A stretch of 64,000 nt of DNA. Source: Congeria kusceri. Taxonomy: Eukaryota > Mollusca > Bivalvia > Myida > Dreissenidae. The translations under genes were made by a program, and so were the position numbers. Shown piece by piece: positions 49,701 through 61,700 of the stretch (its first letter is position 1; every line of letters starts with the position of its first letter). Location: positions 7,912,058-7,976,057 of the forward strand of contig CM051034.1 of the NCBI GenBank assembly GCA_027627225.1, given 5' to 3'. The notes beneath the pieces were generated by a model, which was not told the DNA's origin, did no database searches, and was given only the letters and a program-made list of their open reading frames with translations.

Positions 49701-52700
49701 AACACCAAACAGTGCGTATACCACACATCTCACTATCCAACACCAAACAGTATGTATACCACACATCTCACTATCCAACACCAAACAGTACGTACACCAC
49801 ATCTCACTATCCAACACCAAACAGTACGTATACCACACATCTCACTATCAAGACAAAACAGTATGTATACCACACATCTCAATATCCAACACCAAACAGT
49901 ACGTATACCACACATCTCACTATCCTACACCAAACAGTGCGTAGACCACACATCTCACTATCCAACACCAAACAGTACATAGACCACACATCTCACTATC
50001 AAGACCAAACAGTACATACACCACACATTTCACTATCAAGACCAAACAGTACATACACCACACATTTCACTATAAGGCCAAACAGTACATACACCACACA
50101 TTTCACTATCATGACCAAACAGTACATACACCACACATTTCACTATCAAGACCAAACAGTACATACACCACACATTTCACTATCAAGACCAAACAGTACA
50201 CCACACATTTCACTATCAAGACCAAACAGTACATACACCACACATCTCACTATCAAGACCAAACAGTACATACACCACACATTTCACTATCAAGACCAAA
50301 CAGTATGTTCACCACAGAGATCACTGCTAGGCTCTGTTCTGTGACACAGCTTCCAGGGGGGGCACTGTTAATAAAACTGTTAAGAAGTTCTTTTCATTTG
50401 TCATAATTTAACTTCATAACAGTGGACTAAGGATGCAGAGATACAGATTTTTTGAGGCAATAAAATATACCAGGGCTTGCATTAAAGGAAGTCTGGCAGT
50501 ATGGTAATTTGCTCTCAGTTATGCACCTATCAATATTTTCCCCCGGGGGGGGGGGAGCGGCGGGCATATACAGGACTTTAGACTGAAAGCGATTCCCAAC
50601 AGGCCGGACTTTGACACACCGAATAATTCCGGGTCCCGGGAAATAGACTTAGTCGGATTTTAGATCCTGCTAATATTGAGGCCATAAGCATCTCCCACTG
50701 TGGGGATTTAGACAAAAATGCTTGGATCCAGGGATGGGAATTAGACCCCAAAAAATAAAATTTCTCAAATTCCCCTGGGTCAGCCCACCGCTCCCCCTGG
50801 GGGAAAATATTGATAGGTGCATTACTGTCACAGGACTTCCAAAATTGCAACCATGGAAGTCCCGTGTAAGGATGAAAGTCAGGAAAACAACTTACTATGT
50901 TATATCTAAAAGTATACACTTTTGTTTTGAATTAATTGGCCTATACTCACCTATTGACAAAAAACTGGCCTTAAACAGAGCCTGAATTTTATACTGACTT
51001 CTCCATTCTTGAATCCTAAATTAACAAGACATATTGACATTTAGAAATATAAAGGACTGTTCTTATCAAATAAAGGACTGTTCTTATCAAATAAAGGACT
51101 GTTCTTATAAAATAAGGGACTGTTCTTATCAAATAAAGGACTGTTCTTATCATATAAAGGACTGTTCTTGTCAAGCAAAGGACTGTTTTTATCAAATAAA
51201 GGACTGTTCTTATCATATAAAGGACTGTTCTTATCAAATAAAGGACTGTTCTTATCAAATAAAGGACTGTTCTTATCAAATAAAGGACTGTATGAATACA
51301 AGCTTAGCCATGAGCTCTCACCTTAGGTCAGTCTCCACGGTGAGCTGTCACCTTAGGTCAGTCTCCACGGTGAGCTGTCACCTTAGGTCTGTCTCCACGG
51401 TGAGCTGTCACCTTAGGTCTGTCTCCACGGTGAGCTGTTACCTTAGGTCTGTCTCCACGGTGAGCTGTCACCTTAGGTCAGTCTCCACTGTGAGCTGTCA
51501 CCTTAGGCCAGTCTCCACGGTGACCTGTCACCTTAGGTCAGTCTCCACGGTGAGCTTTCACCTTAGGTCAGTCTCCACGGTGAGCTGTCACCTTAGGCCA
51601 GTCTCCACGGTGAGCTGTCACCTTAGGCCAGTCTCCACAGTGAGCTGTCACCTTAGGTCAGTCTCCACGGTGAGCTGTCACCTTAGGTCAATATCCACTA
51701 TGAGCTGTCACCTTAGGTCAGTCTCCACGGTGAGCTGTCACCTTAGGCCAGTCTCCACGGTTCTTGACCACTTATTCCAAGCTGTGAAGATTTTCTCATT
51801 AAATATTTTTTTTTAAAGAAATGTCAGTTAATTTATAAATCCTTCTTTGTACTGGTCAAACTATATTCTTGTGTGTTCAAACAGAGAGATAGACAAACTG
51901 TAAGTGCCTGTATGTTCATATTTTCCTTCGTATATTCATCACTCAGTCTGTCTCACTTTGTCTTGGGGGACATTTTGCCTACCAGGTTTCTCTGCATTTT
52001 GTAACAACCCAACCCTGAATTAAATTCTAGCCAATCTAACAAAATTTTTCTCCTCTTTGTTATGAACTTGTATAGAATCATTTTCTACTAGGTTCAACAA
52101 TATCTTGGATTCCTAACATTCTGCTGTTACTCATGTGCATACAGTAGGCCACTAGATTTCATGTTGTTGTACCTGTAATTTTGTCAATATGTAAACAACT
52201 ATTGTTTATTTTCTTATTTATCTCTGGAACATGTTTCCCATCACCAAAAACATTATTTCCCTGTGTATTATTAAAATTTGGGTAAAATAAAATTTTGGTT
52301 CAAACTGAATGATTTAAATTGTAAGCCATTTTGTTTGAGATTTGTTATTCTCCAGTTTTCAATGTTTGATAACTCTAAATGTCCAGTGTCAATGGATGCC
52401 ACAATCTTTCCCAATAGTTGTGAAAAAATTAGCTAAATAGATCACATTAAACAAATTCACATCTTGCTACACGAATGTGTGACTGTATGCTTCTTTTCTT
52501 TGCTCTTCAAATTAAATTTTATTAATTTCAGTCAACTGAACTGCCTTATAATACATTCCTGTTCTTTTTAAAATGTCATGCCCATTTCTTACCTTGGCTT
52601 ATAATTTTTTTATTGAGTAAATAATATTACAATATGTTCTCTAAATGACACAAACAAGTAGTCATCTGTAATAGTAACAATGTATATAATGATTACAACC

Positions 52701-55700
52701 GATGATTTTACTGTCTTGTCATCCGATATCATAATTTTAAATACTATATTTATATAAAAAATATTGTAACAATATATTCACAGAGTTGGAGTGTCTCACT
52801 GACTTGTTTAAATTGCTTCAGACATATCGTGTTGGTGTATGAATTACTACGTCTGTGCATGTACCAATTTATACCTGTTTATTTAAATGCATGATGAAAA
52901 TCAAAAACATTTATTTTACTCTCTACATAAGTTAGGAAATATAATTACTATATTTTTGTGTGAAATGTTTAGTAAGATTTTTTATAATGAGAGTAATTTA
53001 ATAACGCGTTGGAAACATAAATACTGGCAATGTTTAATTTTTTACTATGTTTATATAAGAACTAGTGTGAAGAAATGAAATAAAACTATATGTTCGTTAC
53101 TATTATTCTAAACCATATGTTCACACAAATAAAACAACACATTTGGTCTAAGAACAGGTCAGTGTTGTTATCTGGGCTAGAGGTATTTACCAGTTTGTGA
53201 AATTTAATTGAGTTATTGTAGGTTTCGAGTTATCAATGCTCAAGTTAAAGAAAATGTTACTGTATAAATTACTGCATACATTTTCCTTCACTGAACCCAA
53301 TATCTTGTCTCACAGATCTATACACAACATGCAGAACAAGTGAGTGGAGACTTTTTAGCCCTTCTATAGTGTGTGACAGCATTTCTCCTGAACTTTGAAT
53401 GTATTTGTTTGTTCCATTTAAAGAAGTGGGTTGGTCTCGTATGATACTGAGCAAAATGGATCTTTTAGTTTTTTAATAACGCTTTTTTTGTTATTTTAGA
53501 AATGTAGTTAGGTTTAGTATTATTTGTAATTGTCTTAGCTGAAGGCCTAATTTACAGATATGCTATTATTTATGTTGGATGAAATTAATGATATTATTCC
53601 TTTATTTGTGTTGTGTGAAAATGATTGTGAAATATGCACAGAACTAACTGTGACATGGAGTGTAATTTCACAGGACCTGCTTAATTTGAAAGCACACTTG
53701 GTTCCAAAGTCCTGTCACAATCTTCAGTTGATCCCACAGCAGACCAAGTTTTGCATGATTAAAGTCCCATATCAACTCTTCACTTGTTCCAGCTACCGTT
53801 TATACTCGTGTATAGGACACCACTGTGTAAAAGAAGCCCCCAAATTTGAGATAAAAATCTCTGCATGACTCTATAAAGACTTGAAGACACATTTCAGACC
53901 ATCATTTTTGCGTCTATTGTTTACTGACACAAACAATTTTGTGTCGTGACTGCATGGCATGGCTCAGGTTCTATTATGTACATTGAGATAAAAAGTGGCC
54001 ATAAGTCATTGGTTTTAAATCTAAAATATGTGAAAGTCCAGCTGAACCTGCAGGACAGAAATCCTTATTATCATCAGAATAATGGTCCTTTATTTAGGGC
54101 ATTTGACCATTTGCAAATAAAACTAAACACAATATAAACAAACGTAACATGCACAAAACACATGTTAAGAATCATTTAAACATGCATGTCACTTAAAGTG
54201 ATATCTGTTTTGATCAGATCAGTGTCAAAGTCCAAATTGGACTCTCGGTACCCAATGAAAATGCGGAAGTGAGTATACATGGTTGATGTGCGCTCGTAGA
54301 AACTTGATATACGATCTCACGCTAAGTCTGTTATGACATCATTTCCTGTATGGAGCGTAGCTGTGCGTAGTCTGGCATTCATCTGGACTGGACACTAGCT
54401 GTGTAGATTATCTCCCCTGGACTGGACAGTAGTTGTGTAGATTATCTCCCCTGGACTGGACACTAGCTGTGTAGATTATCTCCCGTGGACTGGACACTAG
54501 CTGTGTAGATTATCTCCCCTGGACTGGACACTAGCTGTGTAGATTATCTCCACTGGACTGGACACTAGTTGTGTAGATTATCTCCCCTGGACTGGACACC
54601 AGCTGTGTAGATCATCTCCCCTGGACTGGACACTAGCTGTGTAGAGTATCTCAGTAGTGGGTCTTCATGGGGTATAACTTATGGGGACTACCCTGGGTGA
54701 TCCATTGAAAATAGTGTCAATTTATTATAAAAAGAAATGATTTTCATCACATCTTGGAAATCATAAGTATTAGCCTAAATAAATCAATCATTGAAAGAAA
54801 ATAATAAACAAATCTAAGTTGTTGTTTTTTTCAAAAAATTTAAATTTTAAGGAATAGTTTCTGTATGATAAATGTTTTCATGTTGTTATGTTAATTTGTA
54901 GATTCTCTTTGGCTGATGCAAATGTTTTTTTTTAAAGACCTTTCTCACTCAGCAGAAAATATAACATTTTCCAGTTGTTTCCAATTATGTCACGATGGTT
55001 TGTTGTAGTGACACTGATCTTAAAAGTGGTGGTAAAAAGTCAGTAACATTTGAGGACAACCCCAGTAGAAGGTATTCTGGGCATATATCACTAAGCTGTT
55101 CTGGGCACTAGCCGTTGTCTGTCTACTGTATGTCTCATCGAAATATCATTTCAATGCTTATCACGCAAGTTGACTCCATTCTCCAATCTTCCATACCACA
55201 TCTCCCATAAGTTGCTCTCATCTCAAAGTAGCGGCAGATCACTGATTTAGACATTTGTGAGTGATATTTTCTTCCTTTTTTTTTTGTAGATACACTAATC
55301 ATAGTGGTTTTACTCAACAGTAAGTATGGGTACAACACTGGAGGGTTGTATTGAATGTAAACACTTCTGTGTTTCCTCCTTACAATACTGACCTTGGTCG
55401 GAACTGTTGGCGGCATGATCTTCTGGCTGTTTGTTACTAATGAAGTAACAGTGTAGACTTCACTTTCAACTCCTCTTTAAGTACACGGGCCTCGGTGCCA
55501 GTACGGGGGTACTTGAAACTTTGTCCCAGGTCCAGAATTTCGTGGAACATTAGTTTGTTAGCATGGTTTTAAGATATAAAAAGAAAACAACTTTAAGAGT
55601 CTGATTTCAGTTTGTTTATCTATTCTTTTGTATTTACCAAATGTTTACTACAGGTAGCTTCATTTAAAATTACTAATTTACCATTACATATGCTGTTCCA

Positions 55701-58700
55701 TTCATCTGTTTATTTTTAGCTCACCTGAGCACAACGTGCTCATGCTGAGCTTTTGTGATCGCCTTTTGTCCGTCATGCGTCATGAATCGTTTGTCGTCTA
55801 CATTTACCTTGTGAAACTCTAGAGGCTACATTTGTTGCCCAATCTTCATGAAACTTGCTCAGAACATTTGTCCAAATGATGTCTCGGACGAGTTCGAAAC
55901 TGGGTCATGTGGGGTCTAAAACTAGGTCACTTGTTCAAATTGAATAAAAAGCTTGTGAACACTCTAGAAGTCGCATTGTACCATGGCATGCGGCTAGTGG
56001 TGCATAGATAAAGAAGGAAAATCACGGTGGGTTATTCTGCAACAAATAATGGGCAGGGCCTAATGTTTTGAAAATATTTCCGGAAATTCAAAGAAATTGT
56101 TCCGTAAAATGCACGTGCTTAAACGCGCGATAGTAAATTGTGACAAACAAATCATTTTCTGCATCATGTAGCACAATAAAACCACACTTGTACTACACAT
56201 TTCATACTTAAGTTCACAAAAACGTTTATGTTTTGTTAATATGCTTTTAATTTGTGCTTTTTAGCATCATATTTTCACTGTATTATATCGATAAGTATGA
56301 TGTCATTCCTCAATGTTTATCAATAAAGCTGACGTCATTTTGAATTGTTATGATTTATTGACGTCACTGAAACGCACGTGTAAATTCTCTTCTCGGAAAA
56401 TGGGTGGAGTAAAGATAAATATAGTTCTCATTCATAACCTTTAAAAATACGAATTTTATATAAGATCGTGTTAGAATCTAAATAATTAACGGGTAACAGT
56501 TGATTATTGCGGTAATAACCAACGGTTTGTCGTTCCGATGCTTGTTTTCAAACCACTTGGGCTACCGCCCTCGTGGTTTCATTCCTATGCATCGGAACTC
56601 CAAACAGTTAGTTATTACCGCAATAACCAACAGTTACACGTCAATTATTTCATAATTGTTTGCCCAATCAACATGAAACTTGCTCAGAACATTTGTTCTT
56701 ATGATATCTCAGCCGAGTTCGAAAATGGTTCTGTTCCGTTGAAAAACATGGCCACCGGGCGGCGGGGCAGTTTTCCTTATATGGCTATAGAAAAAGCTTT
56801 TGAACACTGTAGAAGTCACAATTTTGGCCCAATCAACATGAAACTTGATCTGAACATTTGTTTTTATTATATCCGGCCAAGTTCGAAAATGGTTCAGCTC
56901 CGTTGAAAAACATGGCCGCCAGGGGACAGGGCAGCTTTCCTCTTATGGCTATAGAAAAAGCTTGTGAACACTCTAGGAGTTACATTTTTTGCCCAATCAA
57001 CATGAAAATGGTTCCACTCCATGGAAAAACATGGCCGCCAGGGGGTGGGGCAGTTTTCCTTATATGGCTATATTGAAAACTTTAAAAAGCTTGTGAACAC
57101 TCTAGAGGCCAACATTTCTTGTCAGCTCTTGCCCAAAAAATTTGTTCTTATGATATCTCGGACGAGTTCGAAACAGGGTCATGTGGGGTTAAAAACTAGG
57201 TCACTAGGTCATATTGAAGAAAAAGCTTGTGAACACTCTTGAAGTCATTTTTTTACCCGATCTTCTTGAAACTCGCTCAGAACATTTGTTTCAATAATAT
57301 ATTGGACGAGTTCGAAACTGGGTGACGTGGGTAAAGAACTAGGTCACCAGGCCAAATTGAAGGAAAACCTTGTGAACATTCTAGAGGCCAGATTTATATC
57401 CTAATCATCAAGAAACTTTCTCAGAACATTTGTCCCAATGCTATCTCAGACGAGTTAAAAAACAGGGTCATGTGGGGTCAAAAACTAGGTCACTAGGGCA
57501 AATTGAAGAAAAAGCTTGTGAACACTTTAGAAGTCACATTTTTTGCACAATGTTTTTGAAACTTGCTCAGAAATTTGTTTAAATGATATCTCAGACAAGT
57601 TCGAAACTAGCTGATGTCGGGTCAAAAACTAGGTAACCAGGACAAATTGAAAAAAGCATGTATTTACTCTAGATGCCACATTTATAGCCCAATCATCATG
57701 AAACTTGCTCAGAACATTTGTCCAAATGATATCTGGGATACGTTAAAAACCAGGTCACATGGGGTCAAAAACTAGGTCACCAGGCCAATTGAAAAAAAAG
57801 CTCGTGAACATTCTAGAGGCCACATTTTTAGCCGAATCTTCATGAAACTTGCTCAGAACAGTAGTTCCTTAGCCCCTCAGGTGAGCGACCTAGGGCCTTT
57901 TGGCCCTCTTGTATTTATATAAAGTAATACTGCTAGGAAATGCTTGACGCTGCTGTTAGCATTTCTATACACTTTTTGGTAGTAAATATGACAACATGCA
58001 CCACTGAATTTTGAAATTACGAATACGTTTGTAAATGGGTGAAGTTGCAATGTCTAGAACTTACAAAAAATGGATATTTTGTAACTAACTATCCAAATTT
58101 GATGTGACCTTACTGTAGTAATATTGGTTAAAATGTTTTGAGCTTTTTAAGCATGTACATTGTCAAATCTTTGCTTCACTACCTGATAGCGTTGTGCATG
58201 GGTCAAGGTCATTACTATATATCTAGGTCATCATCAAGGGTCATGGTTAACATCAAGAGTCATCATCAAGGGTAAAGGTCACCATCAAGTGTCAAGGTCA
58301 TCATAAATTGTCATTGTTATTATGTTGTCTTTGTTATCATGTGCACATTGTAATCAGTGAAGTAGTTTAGTTTACACAGTTTTTCGTGTCAGACTCTGCA
58401 TTTGTATAAAATTATTTTCTGGTACATGAAATGACAAGGTAAACAGTTATCAATTCTTTGATCTGGAATTTGATAATAGTGCATAATAGATGACCTTTGA
58501 AGTTTCCTTATGTTCAAGGTTATTTGTATAAACTGAGGTCAGATTATCTGTATCTTTCACCTTTACAACAAAATAGAAACAATTCCAAATGTTAAAACAA
58601 TTAAGTGGATTTGTATTAGTGTATGAAACTGCACCATATAAGAAAATGGATTTGTTTATGATAGTATAGCTTTAAAACAGAGCTGTCCCAGATTGTAAGA

Positions 58701-61700
58701 CTCCGAAGTTAGTTAATTTATTTGGACTTGTTTGTCTGTGAAGGAGGCAAGGTTAGGGATATGACTGATCAGACCCTATATGTGATCGCTAATGTTTCAG
58801 GATTGACGACTACGGCCATATCATTACCCATCGTTACCTTGACAACAGGGGATGGAACTCTGGGTACTATACATGCACAAAGTGACAAATATACACATGT
58901 TCACGTCTTGGTAGCTACCTGGAATTAGTTCTAAACATATTGAACAAAAACTTTAAATGATCTACAATGTACATGTTTTCAAAATTTCAAGTTTTGCTTT
59001 TCTGTTCATAAGCAATATTATATAAGTAAGACAGAAAATGTATACAGGTTGGTAGTAATATAATTCCACACCACACTCATGCAGGTATTATTTCAATTTT
59101 CTGAATGTTTGTTTTTCTGGAATCAGCTTAAGCTAAATGTTACTGTAAAATTAATTAAAAATTAGAACCACTCACCGTATAAAGGTATTTCTGACTTGGC
59201 CCTAAGAAAGAAGCATGTGTTGCCATATAGCTGTCACAATAAAATATTTTGTAAGAAAATGTTAAAATTAAAAATATGCCTCATTTTCAAACATTTAGTT
59301 AAGTGTCTGGTAGTGTTTCAAGGTAGCTGCCAAGTGTTTGAGGTTGCAACATTGTCCTGTATGTTTGTTTGACTTGTCTGTTGGTGTTTGCTTTGGCAGT
59401 TGGTTGTCATTGTGTTACAGTAGTCGTTGTACAGCGTGTACAGTGTATGGCAGTGGTGTAGCTAGCTGTCCGGCATTCTTGGATGTCTCTGGGTTGTGCG
59501 TGAACTTACGTATGCAAATAATGGTTTAACTTTTCATCAAGTCCCCAATAAATTTTGATGGTTGGTCCTGAGATAAAGAAATCTGTTGTGTTCTTTTATT
59601 TTAAAAAAATTCCAAAACTGTACAAATGTATCGATGAAACAGATTGGCAGAATAAAATAACATAGTTTATAGCAAATAAATTTATGAAAATTATTTGTTA
59701 AAATCTCATTAATATAAAGGTTTCATTTGAGCGGATTTCAGCACAGTGTTTTCACATATGTATGTATTTTTGTTTCTGTATTTTATATTGTTAATAATGT
59801 TTTTTTCTTTTTTTTATAGCTCCAGTTTTATAATTTAAGTTTTGTAAATGATAAAACATTAACTAGCAGTGGTTATTTTAAATTATCTTTTATCACATGC
59901 TATACCTTGTTTTCTATGTAATACAACCATTACGAATATTTTTATTTTACACATGTGTAAGATAACATTTTGAGCGTTTTCATTCGTTACATATTTTTTG
60001 AATGACCAATCGCATGACGTTATTTTGGTGAAATGACATCGTGAACATGAAATGACGTCAATGCAGTAAACAACTTATCGACATGCTTTGGTAAAATTAG
60101 AAGCATTTTTTTCGTTTAAAAGCATGTGATAAAAAAGATCTGACACTCGTCATTTCATATCATGTTATATTAAAATCGTCCAGGAAATTCGTTAGTAAGC
60201 TCGCCAAAGGCTCGCTTACTAACAAAATTTATTAAAATATGATATGAAATGACAACTCGTGTCAGATCCCATATTTCTTGTGAGTCTCATATTTGTGTTC
60301 ATGTTAACAAAACTCCCACTAGTTGAAAATTATATTTATGCATGTGTATTTGTATTGATATTATCTTCACAATACTTTTACATCACCACACAATTTTGAG
60401 CTGTGTGTAATGTATTCTATCTGTATTCATTTTATTTATTACTCCTTTAAAATTTCTTTTTATTCCAATAGATTGACGTACCTGTAAAACAGCACAAGTT
60501 TTAAGCTAAACCTTAGAGCTAAACAAACTGAACAAAGATTGTCACTTGTGTCAATCTAAACTGAACAAACAGGCTATTGAACATGTCAATGAAAAATATA
60601 TTCCAGGGGTGTTTGTGTGAACCAGAGGAATATAGTGGGAAAAAGCGTGCAGTTGCTGATTGCAGCTTATGCTGAGTGTTTCGTGGATATGTTGATAACT
60701 AAACTGTTTATGTGGAGCTTCATGCAGACTGTGTCGGGGTGCTGGCTGGGGTACTACCTGTTGAGAGCCGTGTGGGAGTTGTACACATGTTCATTTTATG
60801 TACTATGTTGTGGCTAGGATGGCAGTGTTATGAAGTTAATAATTCACATCAGTTTTCATTTTGTGAGAAACAAAATTAATGTTGTTGTGTACAATAATAT
60901 TGCAGAGAGTACAAAATATTACTCTTAATTTTACTAGTAAAAGGAATTGTTTGTGGAAATAATACTACATCGAAAACTCTTACAGGTAGTGGTAATAATT
61001 TTAGAGTATTACAATTACAAACATATTAATTGTTTTGCTCTCCATGAACAAGGCAGGATTTTCAGTCTGCAAACACCTGCCAGCCTAATGGCTGTGAACA
61101 TCATTTTATCTTACTGTCAAAACTATTACAGACTCCAAGATCAAAAACCTTCTCCCAGGAAAGCCGCCCCCACTACTGTGATACCCAAACGTCGACCTGG
61201 GCCGATAGGGGAGTCTGACCTGGTGCCGAGATACGTAGTGGAGGAGAAAGAACAGGAAGTCTTGACTCGTGATGAAACTATACAAGTAAGTGTTGGTTTG
61301 CCCAATTGTGACTAATCTCTCTTGACTTGTAATCTTTCAGAGTGGAGCATATGCCACCGAGGCACCGGCTCAAAGCGAATTTAGGGGAGATGGATATTGT
61401 CCCGCGGATCATGCTGGAAGAGCGCGAGCAGGAAGTGCTTGCTAAAGATGAGATGATTAAGGTCAGTGGCGGACACAGTCTCGTGCGCACCACTGTTTGT
61501 TGTATGCTAGCGTGGAGTGTTTGTAGCTGGCCGCCTTGTTTGCACCACTGTGTTTCTTACGCTAGCGTGGTGTGTTTGGTAAAGGCCTCAAGTCACTGAG
61601 ATCTGTGTGAGACTTATTTGGCTTCTTACTACTGTAGATGTTCTGCTGACACCAGCTTAGTTGTTTCTTCTGTTTGCAGTGTTACAGAAACTATTTGCTG

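Noticed and set aside
49268..50344. 358-codon frame with Y-T-T-H-L-T-I-like repeats
   Set aside because: It is the exon-4-derived minisatellite read in one frame. Only the 82-nt exon 4 at its start is supported as coding.
56538..57242. Open frames of 72-122 codons
   Set aside because: They cross the boundary between an insertion and an interspersed repeat and repeat the same motif in each unit; repeat-derived.
60617..60817. 66-codon Cys/Leu-rich frame, possible membrane peptide
   Set aside because: Within the SPEF1 intron, no homology, no supporting splice or start signal.
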